From contig NW_026057581.1 in assembly GCF_023721935.1 (NCBI RefSeq), positions 21,079,612-21,143,611 of the forward strand: a DNA stretch of 64,000 nt. Reading direction: 5' to 3'. Made by a program: the position numbers and the translations under genes. How positions within the stretch are numbered: position 1 is the first letter of the stretch; each line of letters opens with the position of its first letter. The stretch comes from Panthera uncia. Taxonomy: Eukaryota > Chordata > Mammalia > Carnivora > Felidae. The notes beneath the pieces are model-generated. The model searched no databases, was not told the DNA's origin, and saw nothing but the letters and a program-made list of their open reading frames with translations. Shown here piece after piece: positions 25,105-37,222 of the stretch.

Positions 25105-25668
25105 TCATATTCATTTTTTTATTGCTGCATGACAAATTACAAAAAACTTAGCAGTCTAAAACAACACAAGTTTATTTTCAGTTTCTCTGGGTCAGGAGTT
25201 TGGGCCAGGTTAACTGGGTCCTCTGCTCAAGGTCCCAAGTAATGGCAATCAAAGCGTAAGCTCGGGCCGTGGTCCCATGTGATATTCCGGGCTCTCTTTG
25301 AAGCCCTTTTAGTTTCTTGTAAAGATTCAGTTCCTTGCAGCTGTAGAACTCATGGAAGCTTCCATCTTTTACAAGGCTAGTAGGAGAATGTCTCTGCTGC
25401 TTCAGGTCTCCACCTTGCTCTGTCCCTGACCTCTACACCCAGATTTAAAGAGTTTACCTGATTAGGTCAGTCCCACCCTGATATCTCCCTTTTAATTAAC
25501 TCAGAGTCAACAGATTAATTACCTTAATTACATATGCAAAATCCTCTTTGCCACATAAAGTAACATAATCACAGGCATGATACACCATTCTATTCATAGA
25601 TTTCACCCACATTCAAGGGGAAGAAATTATACAAGAGTGAAGGTCATTTAAAATTCTGCCTTCCACGC
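25105..25668. mobile_element. Old interspersed repeat, family not assigned
   Basis: The text (tattgctgcatgacaaatta, tgggtcaggagtttgggcca, ttccttgcagctgtagaact, gcccccac-free) follows a common mammalian interspersed repeat. I think it is LTR-like (MaLR group), but cannot name it safely. Flanks share gcatat (about 25100 and 25669), consistent with a short target duplication. Confidence 0.4.
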
Positions 25669-27599
25669 ATATCTACATGTACAATGAACACATACACTGT
25701 GTGTGTTCTGGAGTATGATTTTTAACATTTAATATGCCATAAGTATCTATCCTGCCTAATAAATGTAGATCTGCATTTCTGTGGCTGAATAAATTCTGTT
25801 TCATATTTCAAAACAATCACATATTGGACAGTTAGGCTGTTTCTGATTTTTCTTCTTGCAAATTACACAAGGATGAACATTCAGATATATTTGTCTTTGC
25901 ACCTATGCAAAGATTATTTGGTGCATATAAATTCCAAGGAAAGGGGTTTACTGAAGGGATAAACTAAACCAATGCTATGACAGTCCCTCCGAAGGTCCCT
26001 CAGCAATGCATGATGCTATTTTTCCAGTGAGGATCTGCCTTTGGTGAAGATTCTGTGGGTCCTTTGTACCAATTCTGCTGAGTTATTAGCATCCTTGAAA
26101 GAAGTTCTAGAAATCACTAGCTGTCACTGCAGGAAACAGACAAAAAGTAACATAAAGCACTTGTCACTTGTCACCCCCATCGTTATTCTCCCTCAAAAAA
26201 GTTATTTTCAACTTGATTAAATAGCTCTCAATGAAATGAGGGCTTTATTTTAATTTCCACACCACTTCTTTAGAAACCAGCAACAAGAAAACTAGATCAC
26301 TTTGAAGGTTTATAATTTTCTTTTACCTTTAAAGTGACACTGTGCATTCTGATTGTAGAGTGAGAAGTCAGGTTTCAAATGAAGCCTCTGAGAAAATATA
26401 AAACCGTGAATCTTAATAGCTAACAAACAAACAAGAGTTTAATTACACCTGCCTTGGAGATGTCCTACACTTACTAAAGGTTGTCCTTGCTTTTCAACCA
26501 AGCAATTCCTAAGGGCTAGCTTTAGTGCTGGGAATGTGACGGTGAACCAGACAGAACCCCAGAAGTGAATCACTCATGTTACGAATGCATAATGAAATTA
26601 CAAGATGAAAACAGAAAGACCATGACAGATCTAGATAAAGAAACTTTAAAATAACCTTTCAGGAAGCATATGTATTTCCCAACCTGCAGAGCAAGGAAAT
26701 GGAATTCAGAAATGTCTGTAAATATTAGTCCCTTTCACGGTGGACCTTGAAATCAAAGACAAGCATGTGTAACCAGAAATACTTAACATCCAGCCCAAAG
26801 TGAACTCTCATGGCATGAGTTCTCCCTGGCTATTCTTCAGCAGAGAGAATGGCATGATTTAAAAAAAGCCCCATGGCTTCGGAGGTAGCACCCTCCCACT
26901 CTGTTCATGGCCGGCCTGAGAGCACAGCCATTGGCTTACCACCCACTGTCTAAGGCCCAGCCCCAACCTCAGTTCCTTATCTGAGATCTGAAACTCAAAG
27001 CATGTTTATCTTGTTCAAGGCTAACCTGGCTCAGGGTATTTGAATTTAAATAAGGAGATTCTGGCATCTATTAATCTAGGGTAGTGGTGTAACAGTGGAA
27101 TCTTAGCAAGAGCCAGGATTGCTAAACACAGATTGCCCACACGGATTGTGTAGGAAGCAGGGCTATGTCCATTTGGGATTTTGCAAATGTTTCATTGCTG
27201 TTTCACTGGATCTCTCTGCCTAATGATGCACTTTCACTGTTCTGAAGGGAGGTGAGCAGTCGTGTTTAAGCTCACAGTGATCTTCCTTCCAGCTTTAGTG
27301 CAAAGATGCAGGCTCTCAAGTGGGAACCAACCTCATGTGCCTGTCCAACACCTCCACACCTTGACCTTGACCTACATCTACATCTCCCTCCCCCTGCAGA
27401 CAATGCCTCCACACCCATGCATGGTCTGGCTCTCCACCTCATCCTCCTGTGCTCTTTGTATTCCCATCTTTTATTCCATCTCCTATTCTCTGTTCCTGCT
27501 TCCTGTCCACTTGTTCCTCCTCTGTAGGCACAACAATCTCTTCTAATGTGAAAATCACCAAAACAATCCTCCCTGTGTTGCATTACCTTCTAGCCACTG

Positions 27600-28075
27600 C
27601 CCTATCTTCACAACCTAGATCACTCTGAGGGGAGAAACCTGTGCTCCCCGTGCTCCCCTCCTCTGGCTCTGTCCTCACTCTCCTCCACCAGCAGTGCAGA
27701 CACCAATAACTTGTCCAATCCCGAGTGTCACTTGTGCACGGAAAAATGTCTCTAGGATTTCACTTCCTGGGTTTCTCATGGGCACCCGAGTTCATCACGT
27801 CCAAAATTGAACTTGTCACCCACCCAGTACACACACCCCAACACAAACCGTCTTCTCTTCCTCCTTCATTCAGTCTTGGTAAATGGAGCCAGCATACTCC
27901 CTGGAAACATGAAAGTCTTCCTTCCTTCATCCATCTCCCTCACCACCACAAGCCTGTCGGCAGTACCCGCCCATGGCTCCCTGCCCTCCCAAGGGATGGA
28001 GGCCACCTCAGCTCTGTCACCCATCCTGCCACCCCACCCACCTTCCACAAAGACAGATCTGCAAATTTAACTTGC
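27600..28075 (+). mobile_element. L2 relic
   Basis: The order acgtccaaaattgaacttgt, gtaaatggagccagcatact, aacatgaaagtcttccttcc and aagcctgtcggcagta follows the internal L2 consensus. The long open frame over this stretch (27725-28348) is a by-product of old L2 and MIR sequence. Confidence 0.7.
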
Positions 28076-28134
28076 CCAAGAATAGAGCTCAATTATTTGA
28101 TTTGTGATAAAAGGATCTCACAGTCTCATCCTCC

Positions 28135-28365
28135 CCTATGGCATAGCTCATGGTTTAAGAGCATGGGCCCCAGAGCTCCACAGCTAACCAGCTGTGTGAC
28201 CTCAGGTAAGATTCTTAACCTCTCTGTGTTCCCGTTTTCTCCCATGCACACTGGAGTTAAGAATAATAGTACCTTTCTAATAGGGTATGGGAACATCAGA
28301 TGTACCAATGAACATAAAAGTTTGACAACAGTGCCTGGCACACAGTGAGTGCTATGCTATTTGTC
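28135..28365 (+). mobile_element. MIR SINE relic, nearly full length
   Basis: It contains ctaaccagctgtgtgacctc, aacctctctgtgttcccgtt and cagtgcctggcacacagtga. Confidence 0.87.
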
Positions 28366-28499
28366 AGTTTTGTGACTTCCTGCCCATGCTTGCCTCCCAC
28401 CCCTCCTTCCCCCATGCACACAGAGATGGGAGCATGGCGCCCTCATGCCGCAACAAACAGTGTGCAGTCCCCCAGACTTGCCGTGTGGGCTATTTCATG

Positions 28500-28900
28500 C
28501 CTCCACAATTTTGTTCTTTCATCTCTTGACTTTCTAAACTCCCACATTTTTCAGGACTTAGCTCAAATATCACTCCTGCTGTGAAGCTTTTCTTCACACC
28601 CTGAGAGTTGCCCCACTGAGACCTCAGTGCATCCCAAACCAATTTCCACTGTAGCTAAAACCACTGCTACTAATTATTTTTAAAAGTCTGAGACTTAACT
28701 ATTTTGGGGCACTTATTGCATTCCAAGCATTTATATGCATTATCTTGTTTAAGCCTCACAGAAAATTGGTTTACCTATTTGTCACTCCTCCTGGATCATG
28801 AGGGTCTTTATGGGCAAGAACCTATGTGTTGGTCATTGACACATCCCCAGCACCTAGTCTGGTACATAAAGGGCACATCGTTAAATTAATAACTCTGACT
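28500..28900 (+). mobile_element. L2 3' end relic
   Basis: It contains aggacttagctcaaatatca, ctgctgtgaagcttttcttc, ggatcatgagggtctttatg and ccccagcacctagtctggta. An unrelated segment may interrupt it around 28690-28780. Confidence 0.75.
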
Positions 28901-29587
28901 TGAGCCAATCAAAGATGAGCCGAACTCAGGGATGGGAACATGTCCGAATTCCTGACATTGAAGGACATTTAGGCAAAGGATAACTGTAGTTGGATTTGAA
29001 ATTCAACAGTGCTATAAACAAAGACTGCAAGAACTACCTCACCCCGTTAAATTGTTATTACTATATGAATATTTTCTATAGCACGGACGGGTTAACATGC
29101 TCTCATTTTTTTCTATACTGTCATATAATTTCAGGTCTTTCCAAGGACATAACAATATAATTCGTGATACCATTTTATTCCATGGTTTTGTCTTAAGGGT
29201 CACATGCGAAGTTCTGAAAAGTTTTGCATGACCCTCAGCTCGTAGACTGACCACCTTTGATAAAGGGTAAAGAGATACTTGTTCTGACATCTTTTTATTC
29301 TTGTTGGACACCAAGTGGAAATTTACCACAAATTTGAGACAATTATAATCAGGAGTTAATGTTATAGTTTCTATGGCAATGGCCTAAGCCCATAAACACA
29401 AGCATTTTATTGCTTAATTGTTACAGGAAATATGCTTTTTATAAATCTAATATGCATAAATATAAATATAAAAGAAATTCAAACATATATGTATTTCTAT
29501 TCCAATTAACTTTTCTTTTCTACCCGTTTAGCACATAGTGCTTTCTGTTTCATTAAAGCAGAGAGTGGTTAAGATCAAAACTGTTTA

Positions 29588-29769
29588 GGGTGCCTGGATG
29601 GCTCAGGCTGTTAAGTATTAGACTCTTGATTTCAGCTCAGGTCATGATCTCATGGTTCATGAGATCGAGCCCTGTGTCAGGCTCTGTGCTATCAACACAG
29701 AGCCTGCTTTGGATTCTGTGTGTGTCTCTCTCTCTGTCCCTCCCCCATGCATGCATGCTCTCTTTCACC

Positions 29770-29802
<33 letters not shown>

Positions 29803-29822
29803 AAAAATAAACATTAAAAAAA
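29588..29822 (+). mobile_element. Felid tRNA-derived SINE
   Basis: The head is gggtgcctggatggctcagg; the CT body is expanded and the tail is aaaaataaacattaaaaaaa. It lies only about 250 bp before exon 9. Confidence 0.94.
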
Positions 29823-30076
29823 AACCTGTTTAATGCTCTGGGTGGTCTTGAAACTGATATTAGAGGGAAAGAGCCATGTTCAGATACCTGGTGCCCTCCC
29901 ATGGTGCCAATGGAATGCATCTTCCCAGCAAACTCAAGGCCAGAATATCTCTCGGAGTCTTCAATTTGGTTTAAGCCGTTCCAGCAATTTGTATATAGCA
30001 TATTTGCAGGAGTTTGGGTCAACTTTTTATTGAATGGGATGGGAAGTTTAATCTCACCAGAGTGGTGTTTTCTCAG

Positions 30077-30180
30077 GAACTACCACTGCTGGAATGAAGC
30101 CTGGATGAAAAGGTCTGATCTTCCTGTTGGATTTGGAGGTTGGCAAGTCGTGGACAGCACCCCCCAGGAAAACAGTGATG
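30077..30180 (+). CDS. F13A1: F13A1 exon 9: active-site histidine and aspartate
   Basis: The exon is 104 nt. The first G completes Trp370; the remainder reads NYHCWNEAWMKRSDLP, then GWQVVDSTPQENSD plus one base of Gly405. It contains two of the three catalytic residues, His373 (NYHCWNEAW) and Asp396 (VVDSTPQE); together with Cys314 in exon 7 the triad is intact. Differences from human that I can see are Lys381, Ser383 and Val394, none catalytic. The acceptor gttttctcag is good. The donor is gtaaaa, which lacks the +5 G of the consensus. Because 104 is not a multiple of three, skipping this exon would shift the frame. Confidence 0.97.
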
Positions 30181-31564
30181 GTAAAACTTCATCTTCCCTC
30201 AGGGAACTTCTTTCACTGCCATCTTTATTTTGCTGTTAGGATTGCTTTTGATGTGTGGGAAACACTCCCTTTGGGAACCAACATCAAAAGTGTGCTTCCT
30301 GGGCACATGTACAGTATTAGCTGCCTGTCAATCAGGTTTAATTTCCTTTCAATGGCTGGCTTTCCCCTGATTATTCTATAACTGGTAAAAAAAAATTTTT
30401 TTAAAAAGCACAAAACTTAACATATATAATTCATCTACTCTTGCTTTGATAAGCAGTTTTGAAGACAAGAGAAAAAAATATATCTGTGTAAGCATTTTTG
30501 CTAGGCTCTAAAATATACCTCAGCCCTCTGTGATATACAGTTATAAGATATAAGGCAGTAGAGAAAATAAGGAACTCAAAAAATAGTTACAGATCATCCT
30601 TTAAATTGTTGTTTTCCCAGAACCTGATTTCTTTTTATGCTGTTTGATTTCTTCCAAAACTTAAGTATGTGAGTATTTGTCATCTAACTTACAGGCTATG
30701 CTAAGCAATGAGCGGCAGCTGTGACCTCCCCCAGACTTTTATAAAATCACATCATAAGCCTCCATTTCTCTTTAATATGATGATAAACATCAGTGGCCTG
30801 GGGACATTATGTTTACTTCCTCAGGTGTTGATATGAGATATTGACGTATGTATATATACATATATATCCATAAACATTCATTACTTATTCATAAGAGTCT
30901 CTTATGCTTTATTTATGCTGGATTTTGAGGAAGAATGTTCAACACTTTCTGGTGTTCTGGATCATATATCATGAGGAGACATCAGAGATGACTAATGGCA
31001 GTTAATTTCTTATTAACTAGAGTTAGCTGGTTAAAATAAGGAACTTTATCAAAGTATTCATATACCTACTAACTTCCTGAATGCATGTTGGGCATTGATC
31101 AACATGTGTGGTTAATGTCCAAATTTCCCTATTTAACACTTGACATATGTCCATAATGTCCAAAACCAAAAACCAAGAATCAAAACAAATAACAACACAA
31201 CCACTAGGGACACATTACCCTTTCCAACATTCCAAACACCAGTTGGTTGTAAAAGGATCAAGCCTATGTAGGCAAACAGCTCGGTACAAACACACTTGAG
31301 TATGTGTTGTATGTGGAAGAACAGACACAGAAATAGTGATGCCCTGTATGCTTCTCATGGCTTCAAAAAATTTTTTTTGAGGAGGCATTTCCAACAAAGC
31401 CATCTTGATTACACATGTTGGTCATTTGCCCTCTCTGACCATGGGAAGCATTTGGGCTAATTCAGCAATGAAGTTGGGAACACTTGCCTCTACAGAGCCT
31501 GTATCTGTGTCTGGACAGAATTGAAGATGACAAACTCATACTTCCCTTCCTCTGTGTGATGCAG
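30181..31564 (+). other. F13A1: Intron 9 of F13A1
   Basis: The intron is 1,384 bp and the shortest here. It is AT-rich and has no felid SINE. A short TATA/CATA run lies near 30849-30870. No named repeat is evident and no alternative exon was recognised. The acceptor is preceded by cttcccttcctctgtgtgatgcag. Confidence 0.85.
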
Positions 31565-31653
31565 GGATGTATCGGTGTGGTCCAGCCTCTGTTCAAGCCA
31601 TTAAGCATGGTCATATTTGCTTCCAGTTTGATGCACCCTTTGTTTTTGCAGAG
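31565..31653 (+). CDS. F13A1: F13A1 exon 10: end of catalytic core
   Basis: The exon is 89 nt. Two bases complete Gly405, then 29 codons read MYRCGPASVQAIKHGHICFQ and FDAPFVFAE, equivalent to human 406-434. The RCGPASV segment is a transglutaminase family signature just after the catalytic Asp. Gln425-Phe426 (CFQF) is the second known non-proline cis peptide in FXIII-A crystal structures and is conserved. The only difference I see from human is Ile422 for Val. The acceptor is tgtgtgatgcag and the donor gtaagt, after a codon-complete GAG, so the exon ends in phase 0. Confidence 0.97.
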
Positions 31654-32459
31654 GTAAGTGAAAAACTGCAGAAAAGTGCTTTCTTCCCCAACCTGTTAAC
31701 ACTTGAAAAATAATACACCAGGTTGTTACTTCTAAATTTCTCAGGTACATGGCATGTGTTTCATGTCTACAAAGTTAACTAGACATCATTCCAACCTCTA
31801 GGCTCTTAAATTAAAATGCAGTTATTACTTAACTTTTTTCTTTCTTTGATATTCTAGGATTTTCTCCTTGAAAAGCAATTGCGTTACTAACCTTACCTTA
31901 GTTTTTCATGCCCATGAAATAGGTATCAACTGCTCCTAAGAAATTAAGTGGCTAAGTGAATCTTTCAGCTAAAGATTGGTAGAGACAGTCCATGAATTGA
32001 AATTTCAGAGCATACTGCTTCACTCCCAGACTAACCTAGCTATTCATGTAAAAACAAAATTAAATGCACGCCAGACATGGTGTTAGTCTGGGAACTGCAA
32101 CCGATTTTCTGCCACTCCAGGCCATCCTCCGTCCACAGGGAGGGAGAGCCAAGTTGCTGGAATATGGAGGGGAGGGAAAGGCAGCCTGGAGGCAGCACAC
32201 TTAATGGGTTGATGGGGACACTTTGGTGAAGGGTCTGAAATTCTGGAAGATGTGGATGGGGACTAGAAGCAGATGAGGTGGTTGGAGATTACTCCAAGGA
32301 GATCTCTAAAATTCAAATTAGATATAAGAGGTGTTGGTAAAGGAGAAGGCTGGGAGGCTGCTGAGGGCAGGGAGTAGAGAGCAGAGAAACATGTGACAGG
32401 CTGAGAGGCAGGATTTGCCCAGAGTATAGTTTCACCAATAAACTCAGTGGAGTAATGTC

Positions 32460-32900
32460 TGTTGTATACTGAGTTCTTACTATATAATCACTTTGCCTAC
32501 CATTTGAGGCTCTTAGCCACCCTTTAAAGTTGGTATTATGGGAACGCCTAGGTGGCTCAGTAGGTTAAGCATCCAATTCTTCATCTCCACTCAGGTCGTG
32601 ATCTCACAGTTTGTAGTTCAAGCCTCTTATCGGGCTGTGTACTGACAGTGCAGAACCTGCTTGGGATTCTCTCCCTCCCTCTCTCTCTGCCCCTTCCCTG
32701 CTTACTCTCTCTCAAAATAAATAAATAAACATTTAAGTAAAATAAAATAAAATCAGTATTATGATTCTTCCCATTTTACAGAAAAGAAAATTGAGGCAGA
32801 GTGGTTAAGTAACCTTTCTACATTCATTGAACTAATGAATAATAATGCTAAGATCTAAAACCAGGCAGGTACTTATGCTCATGCCAGTAACCATCACACT
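32460..32900 (-). mobile_element. MIR relic split by a SINE
   Basis: Left part 32460-32540 (tgagttcttactatataatc; gttggtattat) and right part about 32753-32900 (cccattttacagaaaagaaa; gaggcagagtggttaagtaa) are one reversed MIR. The felid SINE at 32541-32752 interrupts it. Confidence 0.8.
32541..32752 (+). mobile_element. Felid tRNA-derived SINE inside a MIR
   Basis: The head is ggaacgcctaggtggctcag. Flanks share ggtattatg / cagtattatg. Confidence 0.94.
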
Positions 32901-33645
32901 CTATTACTACTCAGGAATGAATAAATACCTGTTATAAATATGTGGCAGGCACTGTCCTGTGGGGAATTCAGAAGCCTCTTCCCTTAAGAATATAGATTCT
33001 TGATGGGAGGTGACAGTACACAAGGCACATCAAAAGTTAAATAACAGTAATACGAGAGACGGTGGAACTAATTGTCAGATAAGCAATGTAGGTGATAAAT
33101 GATCTATATTTAATACATGCAGATTTGTTAGTTGAGAAATATGGGTCAGGAACTGAGTAGGACAGTAAAGGCCATAAGACATGGTCCAGGGAGGGAGGGT
33201 GATATGAGGGCAGACAATAATGACACCTGTGTGATAGCCACAGTGGATGAGCAGAGCATTGTGGGAACACACGGAGGCCAAGGGGGTAAGAAAGATGACG
33301 GAGGAAGGAAAGAATTTTAGGCAGAGGGGACAAATTGAGCATCAGGATGGTGTGTATGGGAAATTACAAGCTGTGCAGACTCACAAAAAGTGATGCATCA
33401 GGGGTGTCAAAGATGAAGGCAGAAGGAACTGGAAGTGGGGACTTTATATCCTCAGAAATGGTTACTCCCCTCCACCACAGGGGAGAGACATAAGCCTGAA
33501 GGAGCCTGGACTTGAAGGTGGTGCCTCGGAGGGGTGGGGGAAGGGGAGCTGGGAGGCTGTGCTTTCTCCATTCCCACCTGAGAAGGCAGGGGCCTGAACC
33601 CCCCCAAATGACAACAGCAGAGCAGGGAAAGTGGAGGCAGCATCC

Positions 33646-33685
33646 AGAAATGTTTAGGAAGTAAACATTTAGGAAGTAAACATTA
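33646..33685 (+). repeat. Short tandem repeat, 15-bp unit
   Basis: About three copies of a unit reading aaacatttaggaagt, the last lacking one T. Confidence 0.85.
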
Positions 33686-34559
33686 GGAAGTGTGAATATT
33701 TAGACAACAAGATCGGGCATTTGAAATACGCAAAGGGAACAGTATTTCTTCCACGGAAACTACCATTGCAGTTGCTAGAAGCCTGGGGGAAACAGGCAGA
33801 CCATATTTAGAATTTCATCCCCTTGATTTCACTTTGGGATTTGAAGATTTCTCCCAACCTCCCCAGCCGCCAACTGATAATTTACGATGCTGGGAGAACC
33901 TCTTAATGGGAAATCACTCTAAAATTCACAAAGACTTGTTTTCATATTTTTATTGTGCTTTATTGCTGCAAAGAAGGAGACCTCTCTCCAAGAGTGCATT
34001 GCCTAATAGCTGTTAATGCAAACGCTTTTTGCTATTATTAAATATAGATCGGGGTGTTATGCGTGTCATCGGGATTCACAGATCATAATTACTCTTCTCT
34101 CAGCCACTGCAGACTTGTCTGACAGAGCATACAATTTGTTGCTTTGGCACGGGCTGAGCCCCAGGGCTGAGCCATTTATAAGAGACACTCAAGCTGTTCA
34201 AAATGTGTGAGGAATATTTTCTCAAGGGTACCCAGAGTAAGACCGCATGGGGGGCATCGTATTTAACTTTAATGAGAGTGTCCGTGACTCAGGTTCATTC
34301 TACATCCTTCCTTCCCTTTTCCATCCGCTGGCTGCGGAAGCCTGCCTGTTGACACCCCAGGCGGTCGGCCGAGTTTGCCTTTTCTTGCCTCTCGCTTCGC
34401 TGACTTTCTTGGTCATTCCTTACTCACTTCCGGGCTGGATTAAACATCATGTTCGCTGACGTGTTCTGATCTTCTCAGAGCCATGGTCTCCTTCAGTGAA
34501 AGCAGAATCCAAAATAAGAAGTGAAGGGGAGCAGAGGATACAGGCTTCCAGTTTTAGAA

Positions 34560-34757
34560 CAAACCACAGGGATGAAAGGCACAGCACAGGGAATGTAGTC
34601 AATGATGTTGTAATAGCGCTGTGTGGGACAGATGGGAGCTACACTTGTGAGCGCAGCATAGCGTATAGAGAAGTTGAATCACTGTGTTGTACACCTGAAA
34701 CTTATGTAATATCATGTGTCAACTGTACTCAAATTGAAAAAAATAAAAAAAAGAGGC
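34560..34757 (+). mobile_element. L1 3' UTR, sense
   Basis: It contains agcacagggaatgtagtcaa, gttgaatcactgtgttgtac, acctgaaacttatgtaatat and a poly-A end. The spurious 223-residue open frame from 34496 crosses it. Confidence 0.85.
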
Positions 34758-35499
34758 ATGTGCATGGGAAGCATTCCACCTCTGCCCCTTTCCCTCTCCT
34801 CCTCCATTGTAGAAATGTATTCTTCATGTGTCTGGATTTCTTCCAGGGCTTGATGCCATGCCCACTTCTCTGCCCTCCTCCCTTCTCATGCTCTGAGAAG
34901 GCCTCCGTTTTAGAAGCCCATCTGCCTTTTCTCTCCCTCGCTCGTGGTGGCCTACAGCTTCTAAAGGGAGAGAGCAGAGCAGTCCTAAGTCCAGAGTCCC
35001 CTCCTGAGTTCCCATGTCCACTGAATGCTTGGGAGTTGCTGCTTCGCTTCTATCTTAGCTTCTTACTGTCTCTGTCCTCCCCTTCACACCATTCCATCCC
35101 AAACTTGCACATGCATGCACATTCCTGCACATGCACACTCCCCCTTCCCTCCCTGGCACTGAGCTGATGTTTGCAGCAATGACAGCTAGTCCCCCGGGGC
35201 CAGGATAACTGCTCCATTGCTCAGAAGCTACGTTGCATCTTCCTTTGCTCTTGGTCAGCAGTTCTCAACTCAAGGTTATTTCACTACCACTTGTTAGTCC
35301 ATTCTTAGGGTTCCTATTTGATCTAAAATAATTTTTCTATTTATTCAACTACCATATATGATTTGGGAATCAGATTGGCTTCTCTTCTTAATCTTCCTCA
35401 TGCATCTTGCTGAAAATACCTTCCAAAAACACCATGTGTCCACCCAGGTCTGTGATCCCCATTGTTACCCTTTGGGCTCGGTACAACACTGAGCTCTAT

Positions 35500-36085
35500 G
35501 AACTTGACCCCTAGCCCACCTCCCTTCTGCTTTCTTACCCCTCTCCTGTCTATTCTCCATAAATCAGCCAGAACTGTCCTTTAAAATTGTAAATAAAACA
35601 CATCACTCCCTTGCCCCCAACCTTCTAATGGATTTCCACCACTGTAATAATAAAATTTTGCATAATAAGTCTTTATAAGATTCTGTGTGATCTGGCCACT
35701 GGCTTTCCTGCCACCCCTATCCCTTCCTCATTTCCTTCCAGCCATCTTGACCTTGTTCTTCTGGCAACATGCAAACATACTCTTGTTTCTGAGTCTTTAT
35801 ATATACCGTTCCTTTTCCTAGGAAAGCCCTCCCCAGCCTCCACCACACTTTGCATGCCTGACCCCTTGCTGTATCCAGGTCTCTGCACAGGTCACCTTCT
35901 CAAAAAGGCCTTCACTCCCCCCACCCCAACCCCACCTAAAATCTCACTTCCTGCCCTTTTATCCTTCTATCCTGCCTTAGTATTATTCCTTCTCTCCCTT
36001 CTAGAATATAAGCTCCACGAACGTATCCTCATCACTGAAAGCAAGTTCTAGCACACTGTAGTCATGAATAAATACTTGTTGAATG
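35500..36085 (+). mobile_element. L2 3' portion, long relic
   Basis: The order ttctgtgtgatctggccact, ttcctaggaaagccctcccc, tctctgcacaggtcaccttc, tagaatataagctccacgaa and aataaatacttgttgaatga is the L2 3' end. It is one of the better preserved old repeats here. Confidence 0.88.
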
Positions 36086-36114
36086 AATGATGGATGGATG
36101 GATGGATGGATGGT
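36084..36114 (+). repeat. ATGG microsatellite
   Basis: About seven GGAT units at the L2 tail. Confidence 0.9.
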
Positions 36115-37016
36115 TGGGTCAGTGAACCAAGCCAGCAAGCTAACAAAATCTGATGCAGAGTACACTGCTGAGAACAGTCTCAGAGTGATAGGATCCAGAT
36201 GGTGCCCTCAGGTGCTGGCAAGTCCTGGCGGGAGATAAGGCCCAGGGATGGGGCAGCAGAGAGCACACACAGGTGCCTGAACATGTAGCCGACCCCTACA
36301 GGCTGAAGGAATGGCAAGCACAGGGTAGACGGATGGCAATTGTGCCAGAAAGGCTCTCCAACCAAGCAGGTACCCAGTGCCTCCATATGCCCCTAGAGGA
36401 GCATCACTTTCTCTGCACAGCCTATTTTGTAGTTATCTCTACTTGAAAGTGAGTGAACAAAGCAAATTTTCCTGGACCCTGAGAAGAGTTTCCATCCTTA
36501 TTGGTAAAAATTGTAGCTTCTGCCAGCAGTAGACATATGCTCACATTCCATGGGCACAAGCAGAAGTTTGTAGAGAGGGGACCCTTAGCCCACTGCCCCA
36601 GCCCACCTTTGCTGAGTCCCTGGGGCTCAGCACCTCAGCAGAGGCTGACTAGGAAGTGCCTGTGTGACAAGGAGGCAAAGGTGTGGTGTACTGAAACCAG
36701 CACTGGGTTTCACGGTGGGATGCCCACATTCTGCATAACCACATCCCTTCACATGTAGGGATAGGACTAGAAGGCCACTAAGACTCCTTTCCATTCAAAA
36801 GAAATTACCCTTAAACATAGGACTTTCTCTAGCAGTACTAATCTACCTTTCAGCCCTGCAAGAATGGGAATTTTAAAACCAAGCTCAGAGATATTGAGTA
36901 ACTTGCCTAAAGTCATACAGTGTAGGTCCAATATTCTTTACAGCATCACCTGTATTTATAACAGTCTACCACAGACATGCAATTGGCCTTGGATGGGGGC
37001 CTATCACTGGTACTTT

Positions 37017-37222
37017 TTTTTAAGTTTATTTATTTATTTTGAGAGAGAGAGAGAGAGAGAGAGAGAAGGGGAGGAGCAGAGAGAGAGGGAGAAAAAGAAA
37101 ATTCCAAGCAGGCTCTGCCCTGTCTGCTTGGAGCTATACTTGGAGCTCATGAACTGTGAGATCACGACCTGAGCCAAAAGCAAAAGCTGGATGGTCAACT
37201 AACTGAGCCACTCAGGTGCCCT
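37017..37222 (-). mobile_element. Felid SINE, antisense, with GA expansion
   Basis: The reversed tail contains a GA run (37042-37066) and the end reads actgagccactcaggtgccc. Flanks tatcactggtact (37002-) and tatcaccagtact (37227-37239) are a diverged duplication. Confidence 0.94.

Larger units (their letters stand above)
9953..30076 (+). other. F13A1: Intron 8 of F13A1 (20.1 kb)
   Basis: This is the longest complete intron in the window. Contents in order: MIR (10325-10510), felid SINE with a 17-bp duplication (10645-10890), CA repeat (11668-11718), two MIRs (12160-12835), L2 (14165-14335), MIR (15730-15850), MIR (16855-17050), a long interrupted antisense L1 (17525-21480) with two SINEs of opposite strand inside, and SINEs at 22142, 22952 and 23166. 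Then follow an unnamed 560-bp repeat (25105-25668), L2 pieces (27600-28075, 28500-28900) with a MIR between, and a SINE at 29588. I see no named repeat in 10910-11660, 12840-14160, 14340-15730, 23400-24900, 25975-27590 and 28905-29580. No exon with conserved coding content was found. Confidence 0.9.

Noticed and set aside
27725..28348. 207-residue open frame on the + strand
   Set aside because: It overlaps L2 and MIR relics and its composition is that of CT-rich noncoding DNA.
34496..35167. 223-residue open frame on the + strand
   Set aside because: It crosses an L1 3' UTR, shows no protein-like domain and has no conserved start or splice context. Chance frame.
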